A stretch of DNA of 23,713 bases, taken from a virus. Location of the stretch: the IMG/VR virus record IMGVR_UViG_3300009605_000148, positions 1 to 23,713 of that record. One strand, written 5' to 3'. The translations under genes and the position numbers were made by a program. The notes beneath the pieces are model-generated. The model was not told where the DNA came from, did no database searches, and worked only from the letters and a program-made list of their open reading frames with translations. The number at the start of each line of letters is the position of its first letter. The first letter of the stretch is position 1. Of this stretch, positions 1 through 9,720 are shown piece by piece.

Positions 1-3000
1 TTCTAGAAGTAAGCATAATATCTGTATAATCTAAGGTTTCAGTATCGGGTCGAAGTTTAATACCATCTGGAGTAATAATAATTCTTTTATTCTTAAAGCT
101 CGCCACTAAATCTATTGCTGAATAAAGGTCTATTCCTCTAAAGTCAGGCGAAACAAAATAGGGAAAGGAATTAGTAGTAGTAGTATAATCTATATCTTCT
201 GTTTCTAATAAGTCATTTATGATTTGTTCTGCCTCTTGACAAATAGTTACTGATGAGGCTATGTTAGCAACCTTTGGATTTTTAATCTTAGGAGTTAGCG
301 GGGTCTTAATAGTAAATATTTCCCCAATAGAAACAACACCAACCATTTTATCAAAAGAATCACTAAAGGTTAATTTACAACTTCTAACAGATGAAGCCGC
401 CGTTTCAACAAACATGGTTCTTCGGGTTTGGGCATTACCATCATTAAGCAATATATCATAGGATTTTGGGTCTTCAAATTTCTTATCAACACCAAAAACA
501 TCGGAATAATTTCTAGGAACAATATAATTCATAGAACCATCTCCACCATCCATTTCCACAATAACATACATTGATTGAATGGCTTCATTATATCCATATT
601 TATCCTTTAAGGCATACACATTATCCTTTTCCCATAACGATATATGGGCAACATCATTATACATTTCATCCGAATCTGGTCTTTTTGTGTATTTAGAAGT
701 CATCTTGTATAAATCAATCGAAGTAGGTGTTTTAGGCCAAAAACAGGTTTCAGCAGGTTGCATAACTCTATAAAATTGTGAGGGTTTAAATGACCCACCA
801 CCAAAAATTAAAGAGTCACAATTATCCACAGTTAGATAATGTTTTTGCCCCGTTCCACTAGTCGAAACCGTATGAGAAATAATATAGTGCATTTTATTTG
901 GGTGGGTGTTTTCCATTGAAACTGCTGCTGCTTTTCCAATATCAACGGTATTACTATAACTCCCATGTGATTGTGAATCAAACCATGTTCCTTCAAAACC
1001 ACCCGCATCTGCACTATTTAAATCATTAGTTCCATAAATGAACGCTTCCGTTCCAACTAAATAACAACCGGTTAAATTAGGGCAAAACCGTAACCAATAG
1101 TTATCCGAATTATTTGTAGCATTATCACTTAAGTCAAATTCCCATGTTTGAATATTACGGCCATGTTCATTATTATGATTATATCTAGTTCCTCCTGTAA
1201 TTGTTCCTGTTCCATCACCCATATGTAATATTGGTTTTAGGATAAAATGCTGCCCATCAGCAATTGTATCAGGCGAAGTGGTAGTAATAACTGTTCCATG
1301 AATATCTGTTTCCATAAAATTAGCATCCATAGCAGAATAATTATGAACAACAGACCCATTATGTTTTTTTTGTTCTGTTTCTGTATGGAAAAATGTCCAT
1401 TCGTCTGTTCCTCCGGGATTATCTTTAACAACAGAATCACTAATGTCCACAATTGCACCTAATCCTGCTTGCCATTCCCCTTTATTCTCAATATCGAAAC
1501 GACCAATATTTACCGCCTTACACCCACGATAAACTTCCGGGGCAGAAAATCCTTCATGTAGTAGTAAATTAATAAATGCTGAAGGGTGTAATTTGTAATG
1601 AGAAGTATCTTGTGCAGTAGTAGTATAAATCGCATTTTGTGTATTTGCTAGTGGGCTGCGAAAATCAACATCACTTCCTGTTGAAAAGACAGGAGGCATA
1701 ATAACAGCATCAAGCCCGCTTAAATCAGCCGCAGAACCCCAATTATTATCCCAATTTGTTGAAGTGCCGCCATTAGGATAATCTCCGTTAAGAATTGCTC
1801 CTTGCGTCATAGATAGTTTCTTTGGACTACTTACATTTAAATCACATAAAGAAGATTGCCCCTCCCTTCCATGTAATTTAGTTGAACGCCATGAAGGATT
1901 TGCTGAACCTGATTTATCTGTATATGATAGTTTATATACTAATCCCGTATATAATTCACCATCTATCATCTTTACCTTAGAAGTTAATGTAATTGCACTT
2001 GTTGTCGCAGAAGAAACTGTGCCTAAAAATCTCCCATTAATCGTATAAAGTCTATCATCGGTATCAAATACATTTCCACCTACTCCATCATCATTATCCG
2101 TAGTAATTACATCCTTATTAGAATTATATTCTGAAGTATCAGCAATAGTTACATCATTCGCATAAGCCGTATAAAAGGAAGTATTCTTTACAGGCATAAA
2201 TACCGTATAATCAAAAGCATCCACCCCATCATTTACCGGGTCAGGTGGGAGTTCAGGGTCAATAGCATTAAAATGCCAATCAAAGGTTAATTCTCTTAAT
2301 CGCATTAATCCTGTTCGCTTAATTTGGTTTCCTGTAATAGAAGATTCTTTTATGTTAATTACCTCAAATGAATTATCAGTAATAATTTCTCTAGAAAATT
2401 CACCCAAATAATTTTGGTGTGAAATTCCTGTTGATTCTTTAGTAGTTTCTCCTTGAATAATAATACTATAATCGGTTAAATCCCTAGCAGAAAATCCTAA
2501 ATGGTGTTGTCTTTGCATACTATCTGGCCACATATCACCGGGAGCAAAAATAAACCATCTAGCCATCTTTGGGTCAATAACTTCTAATTTATCTTTGGCT
2601 CTAATAATGGCATTTTCTTTGTAACCCTCTATTCTATCTGTTCCGGTCGTTGAAGCCCAATCCGAACCATCTCCACCATCCGAAGCATCATGGTAATGAG
2701 CCATTTTATTTAATGCGGGAGTAATTGCTGCATCATTGTAAATTTCAAAATCTTCAAAGGCAGAACCGTGAGCAGGGGAATTTCCTCGCTGTTCGTGAGA
2801 ATGTTGATTAGTGCGTATTCTATTAGTAATACTTGTTCCATAAGGTGCAACCCAACTTGGTAAAAATTCATTTTGATTAATACGACTACGCTTTCTTCCC
2901 CAAACGGATTTAAATGCAGTAGCGTAACCATTAACATTACCCTTTTCATCAGAATAAGATTTATTAGCCCCACTTCCTAAACCCTTAATATTAAAATAAA

Positions 3001-6000
3001 TGCTTCCCAAATTACCCTTATGTAAATCATAGTATCTAAAAACAGGATTACCAAATTGCCCCACATTGGACATAATACCCCCAACCCCGCCATCAATTGT
3101 CGCACTAACTGTTGCATGGTGTTCAAAAGAATATGAAATTGGTTTAGTAGCACTAGAATACTCCGAATTAACCATATGAAGTATTCCACCTAAACCTAAC
3201 CCTTGAGTATTTAGGAAATATATTTGGTGGTTGCGGTCGCCTTGAGTATTAGTGCTACTAATATACAAATCATCATTATCGGCTAAAGCAACAGGTAATG
3301 CTCTATCAAATAATATTTCCCATTCTGTAATTGTAGCAGTAGCAGCAGTATAATCCGAAACCTCTATTCTTTCGACTGTCCCAATATATGTTCCGTCGGA
3401 TTTAAATACCGGCTTTCCTCTCCCTAAATGTAAATAAATTGTTGCAGGAAGATTAACATTTGTGCCATCAATTAATACTCTTCCTGTGCTTCCTTTAGAA
3501 ACTGCGCCTTTAACATTCATTGTGGTATCAGTAAGTGTTCCCTTAAATCTAGTATCTAACGGGTTAGAATCTACTCTAGCCAAAATTGCTGGACAATTAG
3601 GAGCCAATTCTATAACTGTATCAACCTCTTGCCCATCAATCGAAACAATATTAAAATTAGTCATAGAACTAACAGTATGAACCTCCGAATGAGTTATTGG
3701 TGAAGATAATTCATCGGATAACTTGGACATAAATGGTAATGTTGTATCAAAGATTGCTATTGGGGAATTTATGTAATAACCCCTTGCATTCACATCACTA
3801 TGGGCAGAAGTTTCAATTAATTTTGCTCCGTCTGTTTCTGGAATACCACTATTCTTAGTAAGTTTCAATCCAGAATTAAAGTAAAGACCCTTATTTGCTG
3901 CGCCCCTTAAAGTAGTTACAGTTTCACTTGCTGATGGGCTGGCTTGAATTGATTTACCAAAAGCGACATAATCATGAGTTGTTTGTTTATTAATTGTGTC
4001 ACTAGCCGCTAATGTTACTAATGCTCCTTCTTCTAATGTAACTGTTGTTCCAGAAACAGAAGATGCTCTTCCAATAAAAGAATAAAATTCACTTACTCCT
4101 AATGGCCCAAATAATAAATCACCGGCAGAAATTACATCTGAATGCGCTGTGGTAAACGAAGTATCACCTACATTAATTATTCCCGTAGTGGTTGTTGTGC
4201 TGCTAGAAATAATCAAGGGTATTATACTTGAATAAATCCAATCCTTAGAATACAAGAAATTTTTATTAATAATTGGCCCAAGTAATTTACTAATATCGTT
4301 TCGGCCATGAATAGTATAAGTAAATGCTCCCTGTTCAATGCTTTCTTCAATATTTTCAATAGTGCCACTAAATATTATTTTATCTACAGTAAATGAGCCA
4401 CTAAAATAATCTAAAATATTTGGATAATCTAAAGATTCTTTTTGATATAATGTTTCTCTTGGGGTGGTAATTTTTACATATCCATTTACTGAATCACCAT
4501 ATTTTACAGTAAAGCGATGACCAGAATATTCTCCACCCATAAGTGTTAATTCTAAATTATTAATTCTAGATTCCGAAAAGGCGGTTAACGCCACCCCATT
4601 GTAATTTACTGCGGTAGCCGCAACAGTAACAGAACTTTTTGTTATGTGGTTTACTTCAGTATCAATGGGAAAATCAACCAAAAGAGTGTTTGTTATCTTA
4701 CTCCATCTTTGTCTTTTAGCAGTTCCATCTACAATATTTTCTTGTAAATTACCCACAGCGAAAGCCACATCAGTATTTTTTCTATATTGGTTTATTGTAA
4801 CTACTTGCTCAATTGATGCGGTTCCCATTCCATATGCCGGAGCAGCAATAGCAGAAATACGATAATGATAGTCATTAATTTTAATTGTGTCATAAGTTGT
4901 TCCATTGTATAAAATAATGCGTAAGTCTTGGTCTTGACTAAGTTTAGAAAAGGTTAAAGTTGCAGTTCCAGATGTTCCATTAACCGTTCCAAATAAATTA
5001 GCATCATTCTTAGCGGTAATGCTTCCCTCAGCAATAGTATTTCTAACTTTAAGTTTATCAAATCGTTGAATTTTACTACCCATAATTCTATGAGGGTCTA
5101 AAAGTTTTCCTTCAAAATAAGTGCCAGTTTTAGTTATTGATTGAAAAACACTAGCATCCATAACTCTAGGAATGAAATTATTTTTTGTGGCAGAAGTTCC
5201 ATAATGAATATATCTAGTTGGGCCGGTAAAAGAACCACTAGTAGTAGAAGCAATTTTATTATCAGTAGTCCTTTGAATGTTTTTAAAACAGGAGTTCCAA
5301 GCAGTATAAGTGTTTGTGTAATTAATAGCAGAAGATGAACCATATCTTTCAGTTGCTCCATCAGTTATTGATGGGGTATCATTTACTCTATTTGTGTCCA
5401 CTAAAGTAGCAGAAGTAGTATAAGGACTATAATCCTTTACTTCAAGACCATAATCCTGCTCTGTAACAAAATGAGTTATAGCATGAGTTTCTGTTGTGCC
5501 ATCCCATCTCGAATAATATAGGGCATACTTCGTATTGTGATTTAGTTGATTATTTTTATCCAGACGAGTGTTATAGAAGTAAAATAGCGGCCTAGAACAG
5601 TTAGTGTAAATGTCATGGCGAGAATCCGAGCCGTCACCGCTTCCCTGCCCCCCATACATGAGGGCAACCACGCTAGTATCACTCAATAGGGGGCCTTCAA
5701 AGATGGTAAATTTGGTATCTTTTGGTAATTCATCCCCATAGGCAGGTTCAAATTCAAATGAATCCCCTAAAGCATCATCAGTAGTAATTTCTTTAATGCG
5801 AGCAAAATGATGCTTTTTGTAATCATCGGCAAATATCATTACAAAAAAATCTTGAGTTGTGAGAGATAGAGCAGAAAGGTCTGTTCCTATAGCAGTAACA
5901 GTATCATAACATTTTATTCTATAACCCGGAGTATTCTCTAAATTATCTAAATAAGATGCTACTGTTGCATCGGATGGGTAAATTCTATTTAAAGTAGAAT

Positions 6001-6205
6001 AAGTGGCACTTTCGGTTACACCATTACCTGCTTGATTATTTAAGGCTGAATTATCATCATGAATTTCATAACACACAACAGAAGCAGCAGCAGTTAAATC
6101 ATTCTTAAATATTGGATTAGTTGGACAATCCCAATTAATATTTTGACTAGCCGCCAAAGGTGCAGTTGAAAATGTGCTGCCAACAGTAAGAGCATATTGC
6201 GTCAA
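1..6205 (-). CDS. Giant tail hub / fibre-like protein, 3' end outside the window
   Basis: One frame stays open from about 6205 to the left edge, giving at least 2,068 residues. Frame continuity was checked by position at four ATG codons (5081, 3173, 2702 and 1220), all in the same phase. I place the start at TTG 6205-6203, overlapping the TGA of the LamG gene, with GAGG about 10 bases upstream; there is no ATG in this frame nearby. The product is rich in Thr, Ser, Asn and Gly and probably beta-structured. Residues about 600-645 (motif FSGTIENIEES, then YTIHGRNDISKLL) resemble the N-terminal half of tail-hub (gp27/Tal-like) proteins. Residues about 1985-2060 (FRGIDLYSAIDLVASF, then IIITPDGIKLRP) resemble a hub C-terminal half. 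About 1,300 residues lie between them. As the last gene after the tape measure and distal-tail genes, it suits a tail-tip hub with receptor-binding insertions. The hub assignment is from motif memory; a plain tail fibre is the alternative. Confidence 0.75.
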   Translation of the reverse strand, partial: MTQYALTVGSTFSTAPLAASQNINWDCPTNPIFKNDLTAAASVVCYEIHDDNSALNNQAGNGVTESATYSTLNRIYPSDATVASYLDNLENTPGYRIKCYDTVTAIGTDLSALSLTTQDFFVMIFADDYKKHHFARIKEITTDDALGDSFEFEPAYGDELPKDTKFTIFEGPLLSDTSVVALMYGGQGSGDGSDSRHDIYTNCSRPLFYFYNTRLDKNNQLNHNTKYALYYSRWDGTTETHAITHFVTEQDYGLEVKDYSPYTTSATLVDTNRVNDTPSITDGATERYGSSSAINYTNTYTAWNSCFKNIQRTTDNKIASTTSGSFTGPTRYIHYGTSATKNNFIPRVMDASVFQSITKTGTYFEGKLLDPHRIMGSKIQRFDKLKVRNTIAEGSITAKNDANLFGTVNGTSGTATLTFSKLSQDQDLRIILYNGTTYDTIKINDYHYRISAIAAPAYGMGTASIEQVVTINQYRKNTDVAFAVGNLQENIVDGTAKRQRWSKITNTLLVDFPIDTEVNHITKSSVTVAATAVNYNGVALTAFSESRINNLELTLMGGEYSGHRFTVKYGDSVNGYVKITTPRETLYQKESLDYPNILDYFSGSFTVDKIIFSGTIENIEESIEQGAFTYTIHGRNDISKLLGPIINKNFLYSKDWIYSSIIPLIISSSTTTTTGIINVGDTSFTTAHSDVISAGDLLFGPLGVSEFYSFIGRASSVSGTTVTLEEGALVTLAASDTINKQTTHDYVAFGKSIQASPSASETVTTLRGAANKGLYFNSGLKLTKNSGIPETDGAKLIETSAHSDVNARGYYINSPIAIFDTTLPFMSKLSDELSSPITHSEVHTVSSMTNFNIVSIDGQEVDTVIELAPNCPAILARVDSNPLDTRFKGTLTDTTMNVKGAVSKGSTGRVLIDGTNVNLPATIYLHLGRGKPVFKSDGTYIGTVERIEVSDYTAATATITEWEILFDRALPVALADNDDLYISSTNTQGDRNHQIYFLNTQGLGLGGILHMVNSEYSSATKPISYSFEHHATVSATIDGGVGGIMSNVGQFGNPVFRYYDLHKGNLGSIYFNIKGLGSGANKSYSDEKGNVNGYATAFKSVWGRKRSRINQNEFLPSWVAPYGTSITNRIRTNQHSHEQRGNSPAHGSAFEDFEIYNDAAITPALNKMAHYHDASDGGDGSDWASTTGTDRIEGYKENAIIRAKDKLEVIDPKMARWFIFAPGDMWPDSMQRQHHLGFSARDLTDYSIIIQGETTKESTGISHQNYLGEFSREIITDNSFEVINIKESSITGNQIKRTGLMRLRELTFDWHFNAIDPELPPDPVNDGVDAFDYTVFMPVKNTSFYTAYANDVTIADTSEYNSNKDVITTDNDDGVGGNVFDTDDRLYTINGRFLGTVSSATTSAITLTSKVKMIDGELYTGLVYKLSYTDKSGSANPSWRSTKLHGREGQSSLCDLNVSSPKKLSMTQGAILNGDYPNGGTSTNWDNNWGSAADLSGLDAVIMPPVFSTGSDVDFRSPLANTQNAIYTTTAQDTSHYKLHPSAFINLLLHEGFSAPEVYRGCKAVNIGRFDIENKGEWQAGLGAIVDISDSVVKDNPGGTDEWTFFHTETEQKKHNGSVVHNYSAMDANFMETDIHGTVITTTSPDTIADGQHFILKPILHMGDGTGTITGGTRYNHNNEHGRNIQTWEFDLSDNATNNSDNYWLRFCPNLTGCYLVGTEAFIYGTNDLNSADAGGFEGTWFDSQSHGSYSNTVDIGKAAAVSMENTHPNKMHYIISHTVSTSGTGQKHYLTVDNCDSLIFGGGSFKPSQFYRVMQPAETCFWPKTPTSIDLYKMTSKYTKRPDSDEMYNDVAHISLWEKDNVYALKDKYGYNEAIQSMYVIVEMDGGDGSMNYIVPRNYSDVFGVDKKFEDPKSYDILLNDGNAQTRRTMFVETAASSVRSCKLTFSDSFDKMVGVVSIGEIFTIKTPLTPKIKNPKVANIASSVTICQEAEQIINDLLETEDIDYTTTTNSFPYFVSPDFRGIDLYSAIDLVASFKNKRIIITPDGIKLRPDTETLDYTDIMLTSR

Positions 6206-7329
6206 ATATCCACTTCCTCAAATCTATAATAGAGTAGTGTCCTGTCAAATTTAGGAGCAAGAGTAAAAATTGAATCATATTGGGTCTTAAATCCATCTAT
6301 GACAGCAAATTCATGAATTTCACCAAAAAATTGCGTAGTATGCCCCCCTGATACATTTTGCCCAATATACATATCTTCTTCCGGCATTTGAAAATTAAAC
6401 GGTAATGAAGCAGCAGAAGTGTGTGTTTTACTACTTATTAATTGACCATTGTAATAAATGTGCATAGCACCAGAATCAGGATTAAATGCTGCGGCAATAT
6501 GATGAGAAGTTAATAAATAAGGTGCTTCTCTATATGCAGAAGTATAAAGTGTGGCTCCTGTTATTGATGGGGTAATTGCTTGACTCATGGTGATTGTTGA
6601 TGAAACTATAGTTTGAATTGTTCCTATTGAAGTAAATGTTTGCCCACTACGGGTATAAAGGTCTTGACCCACCCAAAAATTTTCATTCCCTGTGCCTGTT
6701 ATTGTAAAATCCGATAACCCATCAGTATGTGCTAAAACTGTTGTTAATGCCTCTTGATACTTATTACTATTATTCCCTGTATGATAAACATTATCAGTTG
6801 CTCCACCCGCTCCGGGTTTAGTGTAATCTAAAGTTCCTGTTGATTCTGTCCTTGAAGTAAATATAGTGTCTGAAGTTAATGTATCAAAACCGTTAGCATT
6901 TACACCAAAACTAATTGTGTATTCCGCAGGTTGATTATGAGAAGTGCTTGTAGAATTTATTAACGATAGGTCAACATCACCATTAGAAAATATAGTCATT
7001 GTATTGTTTGTTCTATCACTATCATAATTAAAATCTTGAAATTGTGTTTCGGTGGTATTGTAACTTTGAACATTTGGAAAAGTTTTCACCGAAGTTATTA
7101 CTCCAGATTCACCTGCGGGATTATCCCCGGTCGTGCTTCCTTCTAATTTCCACCCATTACCATTAATGTCATAAGGGGTAATTATCGCCTCAATAGTAAA
7201 CGAGTCACTATGGCCAAAAATACCTATTGGTTGGCCCGCTACTTGATTACTATAATCAATTCGTAAATAACCTTCACACAAGGCTGGAAAAACCAATGCC
7301 CGTTTTGCCCCAATATACAATGATTTCAT
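6202..7329 (-). CDS. LamG / concanavalin A-like tail protein, probable adhesin
   Basis: A 375-residue protein. The N-terminal strand SFTIEAIITPYD (residues 43-54), then HHIAAAFNPDSGAMHIYYNG (about 276-295), then MYIGQN and FFGEIHEFAVIDG (about 320-346), follow the strand order of LamG/concanavalin A-like jelly rolls, which often bind glycans. Between the first and later strands lies a long insertion (about 65-265). Its end, GQDLYTRSGQTF to GATLYTS (about 221-264), looks like a small beta module also seen in the giant downstream protein. Start is ATG at 7329, two bases after the TAA of the preceding gene, with only a weak AGG upstream. The stop TGA overlaps the TTG start of the giant gene. Its place between the distal-tail gene and the hub suggests a receptor-binding or adhesion component of the tail tip. 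No catalytic residues were recognised. Confidence 0.8.
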   Translation of the reverse strand: MKSLYIGAKRALVFPALCEGYLRIDYSNQVAGQPIGIFGHSDSFTIEAIITPYDINGNGWKLEGSTTGDNPAGESGVITSVKTFPNVQSYNTTETQFQDFNYDSDRTNNTMTIFSNGDVDLSLINSTSTSHNQPAEYTISFGVNANGFDTLTSDTIFTSRTESTGTLDYTKPGAGGATDNVYHTGNNSNKYQEALTTVLAHTDGLSDFTITGTGNENFWVGQDLYTRSGQTFTSIGTIQTIVSSTITMSQAITPSITGATLYTSAYREAPYLLTSHHIAAAFNPDSGAMHIYYNGQLISSKTHTSAASLPFNFQMPEEDMYIGQNVSGGHTTQFFGEIHEFAVIDGFKTQYDSIFTLAPKFDRTLLYYRFEEVDI

Positions 7330-7330
7330 A

Positions 7331-8050
7331 TTAAAGACCTATTGTGATTGCTACTTCAAAATCCATAGTAAATGTAACGAAAGGGCTACCACCATCAAAA
7401 CTCGTATTAAAATTTCTAATAAACCCTTTAACACCTTCTATATTTTCTGTATTAGTAGTAATCGGTACAGGAAAGGCTGACCCACCAATAGAACCCCTAG
7501 CGTCTAAACCGGCAATAGTTCCTGCATCTCTAACTCCCCAATTAAAAGGAAGCATTTTTGCATCTTCAAGAACAGATGTTGCACTTAACCCGGTATGATA
7601 TTCCCAATGTTTATTAATATATGATGGGTAAAGAATTACCATTTCATTTAAATTTTGTTGTTTTTGCATAAATGAAGAATCAACATAAGAATGTAATAAT
7701 TGTGCAATCTCTTGTGCTGTCATATTACGAGTTGCTCCCCCATCTACCCCAACATCTTCTGTAGCAATTTCCCCATCTTTAAATTTCTTTTTAACCTCAT
7801 GTTCAGTAATAATACCAGTAAGATTAATCGTTTTAGATGCCATACCTAAATCTATTGCTAATGAAGTAGATTCACCAGTGACCATACCAGAAAAAGGAAC
7901 AGGAAAGGCTGCTACGGTTTTTCCTGTTGTAATACTAACTGATTCACATTGTAACCAAATTCTATTATAGTTACCATCATCTCCGGGGTTATTAGCCACT
8001 TTAATAAATACCCACGCATTATCAACACCGGTTGTCGGGCCTATTGTCAT
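7331..8050 (-). CDS. Putative distal tail / baseplate protein, 239 aa
   Basis: I do not recognise the family with certainty. The protein begins MTIGPTTGVDNAWVFIK and has a central stretch, AAFPVPFSGMVTGESTSLAI followed by DLGMASKTINLTGIITEHEV (about residues 49-88), typical of beta-rich tail proteins that set a reference frame for the tail tip. The C-terminal region (GVKGFIRNFNTSFDGGSPFV, then a strand with TFTMDFEVAI) is again beta-like. A short helical segment (about 110-140) lies between. Start ATG at 8050 overlaps the tape-measure stop by four bases (ATGA), preceded by a GGGGG run as ribosome binding site. The position immediately after the tape measure is that of distal-tail (Dit-like) genes in siphoviruses, and this is the basis of the call. 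The repressor-to-lysis genes that might otherwise sit here are absent. Confidence 0.55.
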   Translation of the reverse strand: MTIGPTTGVDNAWVFIKVANNPGDDGNYNRIWLQCESVSITTGKTVAAFPVPFSGMVTGESTSLAIDLGMASKTINLTGIITEHEVKKKFKDGEIATEDVGVDGGATRNMTAQEIAQLLHSYVDSSFMQKQQNLNEMVILYPSYINKHWEYHTGLSATSVLEDAKMLPFNWGVRDAGTIAGLDARGSIGGSAFPVPITTNTENIEGVKGFIRNFNTSFDGGSPFVTFTMDFEVAITIGL

Positions 8051-9720
8051 AATCTAACCCCCGATGCCGTTGTTCTGTTAATTTCTCTACTAATCATGGA
8101 ACCAACCTTTTGTGCAATTTGTCTTAATTCGGTATCGGAAGCACCCAACCGACCATTTACATGAACATTAATTGTGTTACCCATAGCATGATTTGGAGTA
8201 ACATTAGCACCACCGGGTAAATTAACTAATTCCGGGCCTTGTTCTCCTACTAAATATTGCCCACTACGCCCAACAAAACCACCCCTTGCTAATCGGCCTT
8301 GCGCTTGCATAGCAGCATATTGAGGGGCAATAGTACCAAAAACAGTATATTTTTTAGGCACTCTAACTCCCTTTTCGTTAACATATCCCCAATACACTTT
8401 TTCTCCAGTAACGGGGTCAATTTGAAACATGGTTGATTGATTACCTAATGTTGCTACTTGTTTAACTGTTTTCCCCGTTTCTTCTATATTTGATATAACC
8501 TCGGGGTCTATCCGGTCTTGATTAGCCCATTTTTTTGCTTGTTCAACAGGGCTTTTGTTTTTCCACCAAGCAATAAACATATGATATAGTTTTTCTAAAC
8601 CATTCCATAACATTATGGGGCCTTCATTAAGAATCCAATCAAATACTACTCCAATAACTGTAAGTGCTAATGTGAATAATAAGGGGATAGATGCTAAAAG
8701 TGTGCCTATTACTGCCCATGCTAATGACCCTATTAATTTCATTACTGCAACAATTGTGTCCCAAAATGATGCTTTGGGGTCTTTGAGTAATGCCCATACT
8801 GATTGAATATTTTCCCAAACAGAAACCCATAGTGGTTGAATAAAATTCCAAAAATTAGTGAACATAGATGATACTGTATTTTTCATTTTCTTGGCGGATT
8901 CCCAAAAAGATTTAATAAAGGGCTTAAGAATAATTATCGCTAAGAAAATTGCGGCACCCCACAATAAAAATTGTCCAATAATTATTAATGCCCCTTTAAA
9001 ATAAGCCTTAATCATTTTTCCTAAACCACTCGCTAATTCGCCCACTTGAGTAGCAAGTTTACCAATTTTTGCCCAGCGTATTTTAAAGAATTTTTCTACT
9101 CCTGTATATTCTGTAAAATTATGTATTATATTACCCTCATAATCTGTAGTTTGGGTTAATTCACCTACACCCCTATCAGCAAGTAATTGCGCTCTTTGTA
9201 TTGCTTCTGGTTCATAATCAGACATAAATGCGGGAATGGATTTTAATAAGTCCTCAGTAGGGGCATTATCTTTGATATCTTTCATTTTTTTTGCTTGAAC
9301 ATCATATGCTTCATTTATTTGTCTAGCCATTTCTATTCGTGCATATTCTTGACCATACATGGCTTCTAATCCTCTATAGATTTCATTATTAATATTAAGT
9401 TCAGATTCTTTCTGTTTATTAATATCTTCATAAACTTTAACTTCTTTTGCTAAATTTGCTATTTGCTCCATTCTTTGTTTTCTTTGTTCTATACCTGATT
9501 CATTCCATGAAGTTATGGTAATACCAATTGCTTTAATATAATTTAATTGTTTCCAAAGGCCTGTTCCTGAAGCAAAACGCATAATAACTTCCATTAGTGG
9601 GCCACCTTTGGCCGCTTCACCAAAAGAAGTAACTAAATTCTTAGCAGGTTCATTTGCATCATGTAATAACTGAACAATGTGACTCATTGTTTTTTCAGTC
9701 TCTTTTAACTCAGAAACCAT
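8047..9720 (-). CDS. Tail tape measure protein
   Basis: A 557-residue protein. The N-terminal 240 residues are helical and charged. Two strongly hydrophobic stretches follow, at about residues 243-270 (ALIIIGQFLLWGAAIFLAII) and 325-362. The C-terminus has the signature shared by many tape measures: RGGFVGRSGQYLVGEQGPEL, then VNLPGGANVTPN, then a beta segment INVHVNG (about 479-523). Tape measures fill the tail tube, set tail length and help DNA entry. At the roughly 1.5 Angstrom per residue of siphovirus tape measures, 557 residues imply a short tail of the order of 80 nm (inference). Start ATG 9720 shares one base with the stop of the frameshifted chaperone (TAATG), and AGGA lies upstream. 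It directly follows the tail-assembly chaperone, as in lambda-type gene order. The call is secure; the lengths of the membrane-like segments are estimates. Confidence 0.9.
   Translation of the reverse strand: MVSELKETEKTMSHIVQLLHDANEPAKNLVTSFGEAAKGGPLMEVIMRFASGTGLWKQLNYIKAIGITITSWNESGIEQRKQRMEQIANLAKEVKVYEDINKQKESELNINNEIYRGLEAMYGQEYARIEMARQINEAYDVQAKKMKDIKDNAPTEDLLKSIPAFMSDYEPEAIQRAQLLADRGVGELTQTTDYEGNIIHNFTEYTGVEKFFKIRWAKIGKLATQVGELASGLGKMIKAYFKGALIIIGQFLLWGAAIFLAIIILKPFIKSFWESAKKMKNTVSSMFTNFWNFIQPLWVSVWENIQSVWALLKDPKASFWDTIVAVMKLIGSLAWAVIGTLLASIPLLFTLALTVIGVVFDWILNEGPIMLWNGLEKLYHMFIAWWKNKSPVEQAKKWANQDRIDPEVISNIEETGKTVKQVATLGNQSTMFQIDPVTGEKVYWGYVNEKGVRVPKKYTVFGTIAPQYAAMQAQGRLARGGFVGRSGQYLVGEQGPELVNLPGGANVTPNHAMGNTINVHVNGRLGASDTELRQIAQKVGSMISREINRTTASGVRL

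Noticed and set aside
160-185. Short GTA/AGT triplet run
   Set aside because: It encodes a run of Thr in the tail protein and is too short to be a meaningful repeat array.
1-6200. Many short frames on both strands across this stretch (for example near 261-461, 1237-1462 and 4644-4865)
   Set aside because: They lie inside the single continuous minus-strand frame of the giant tail protein, lack ribosome sites and have no recognisable domains.
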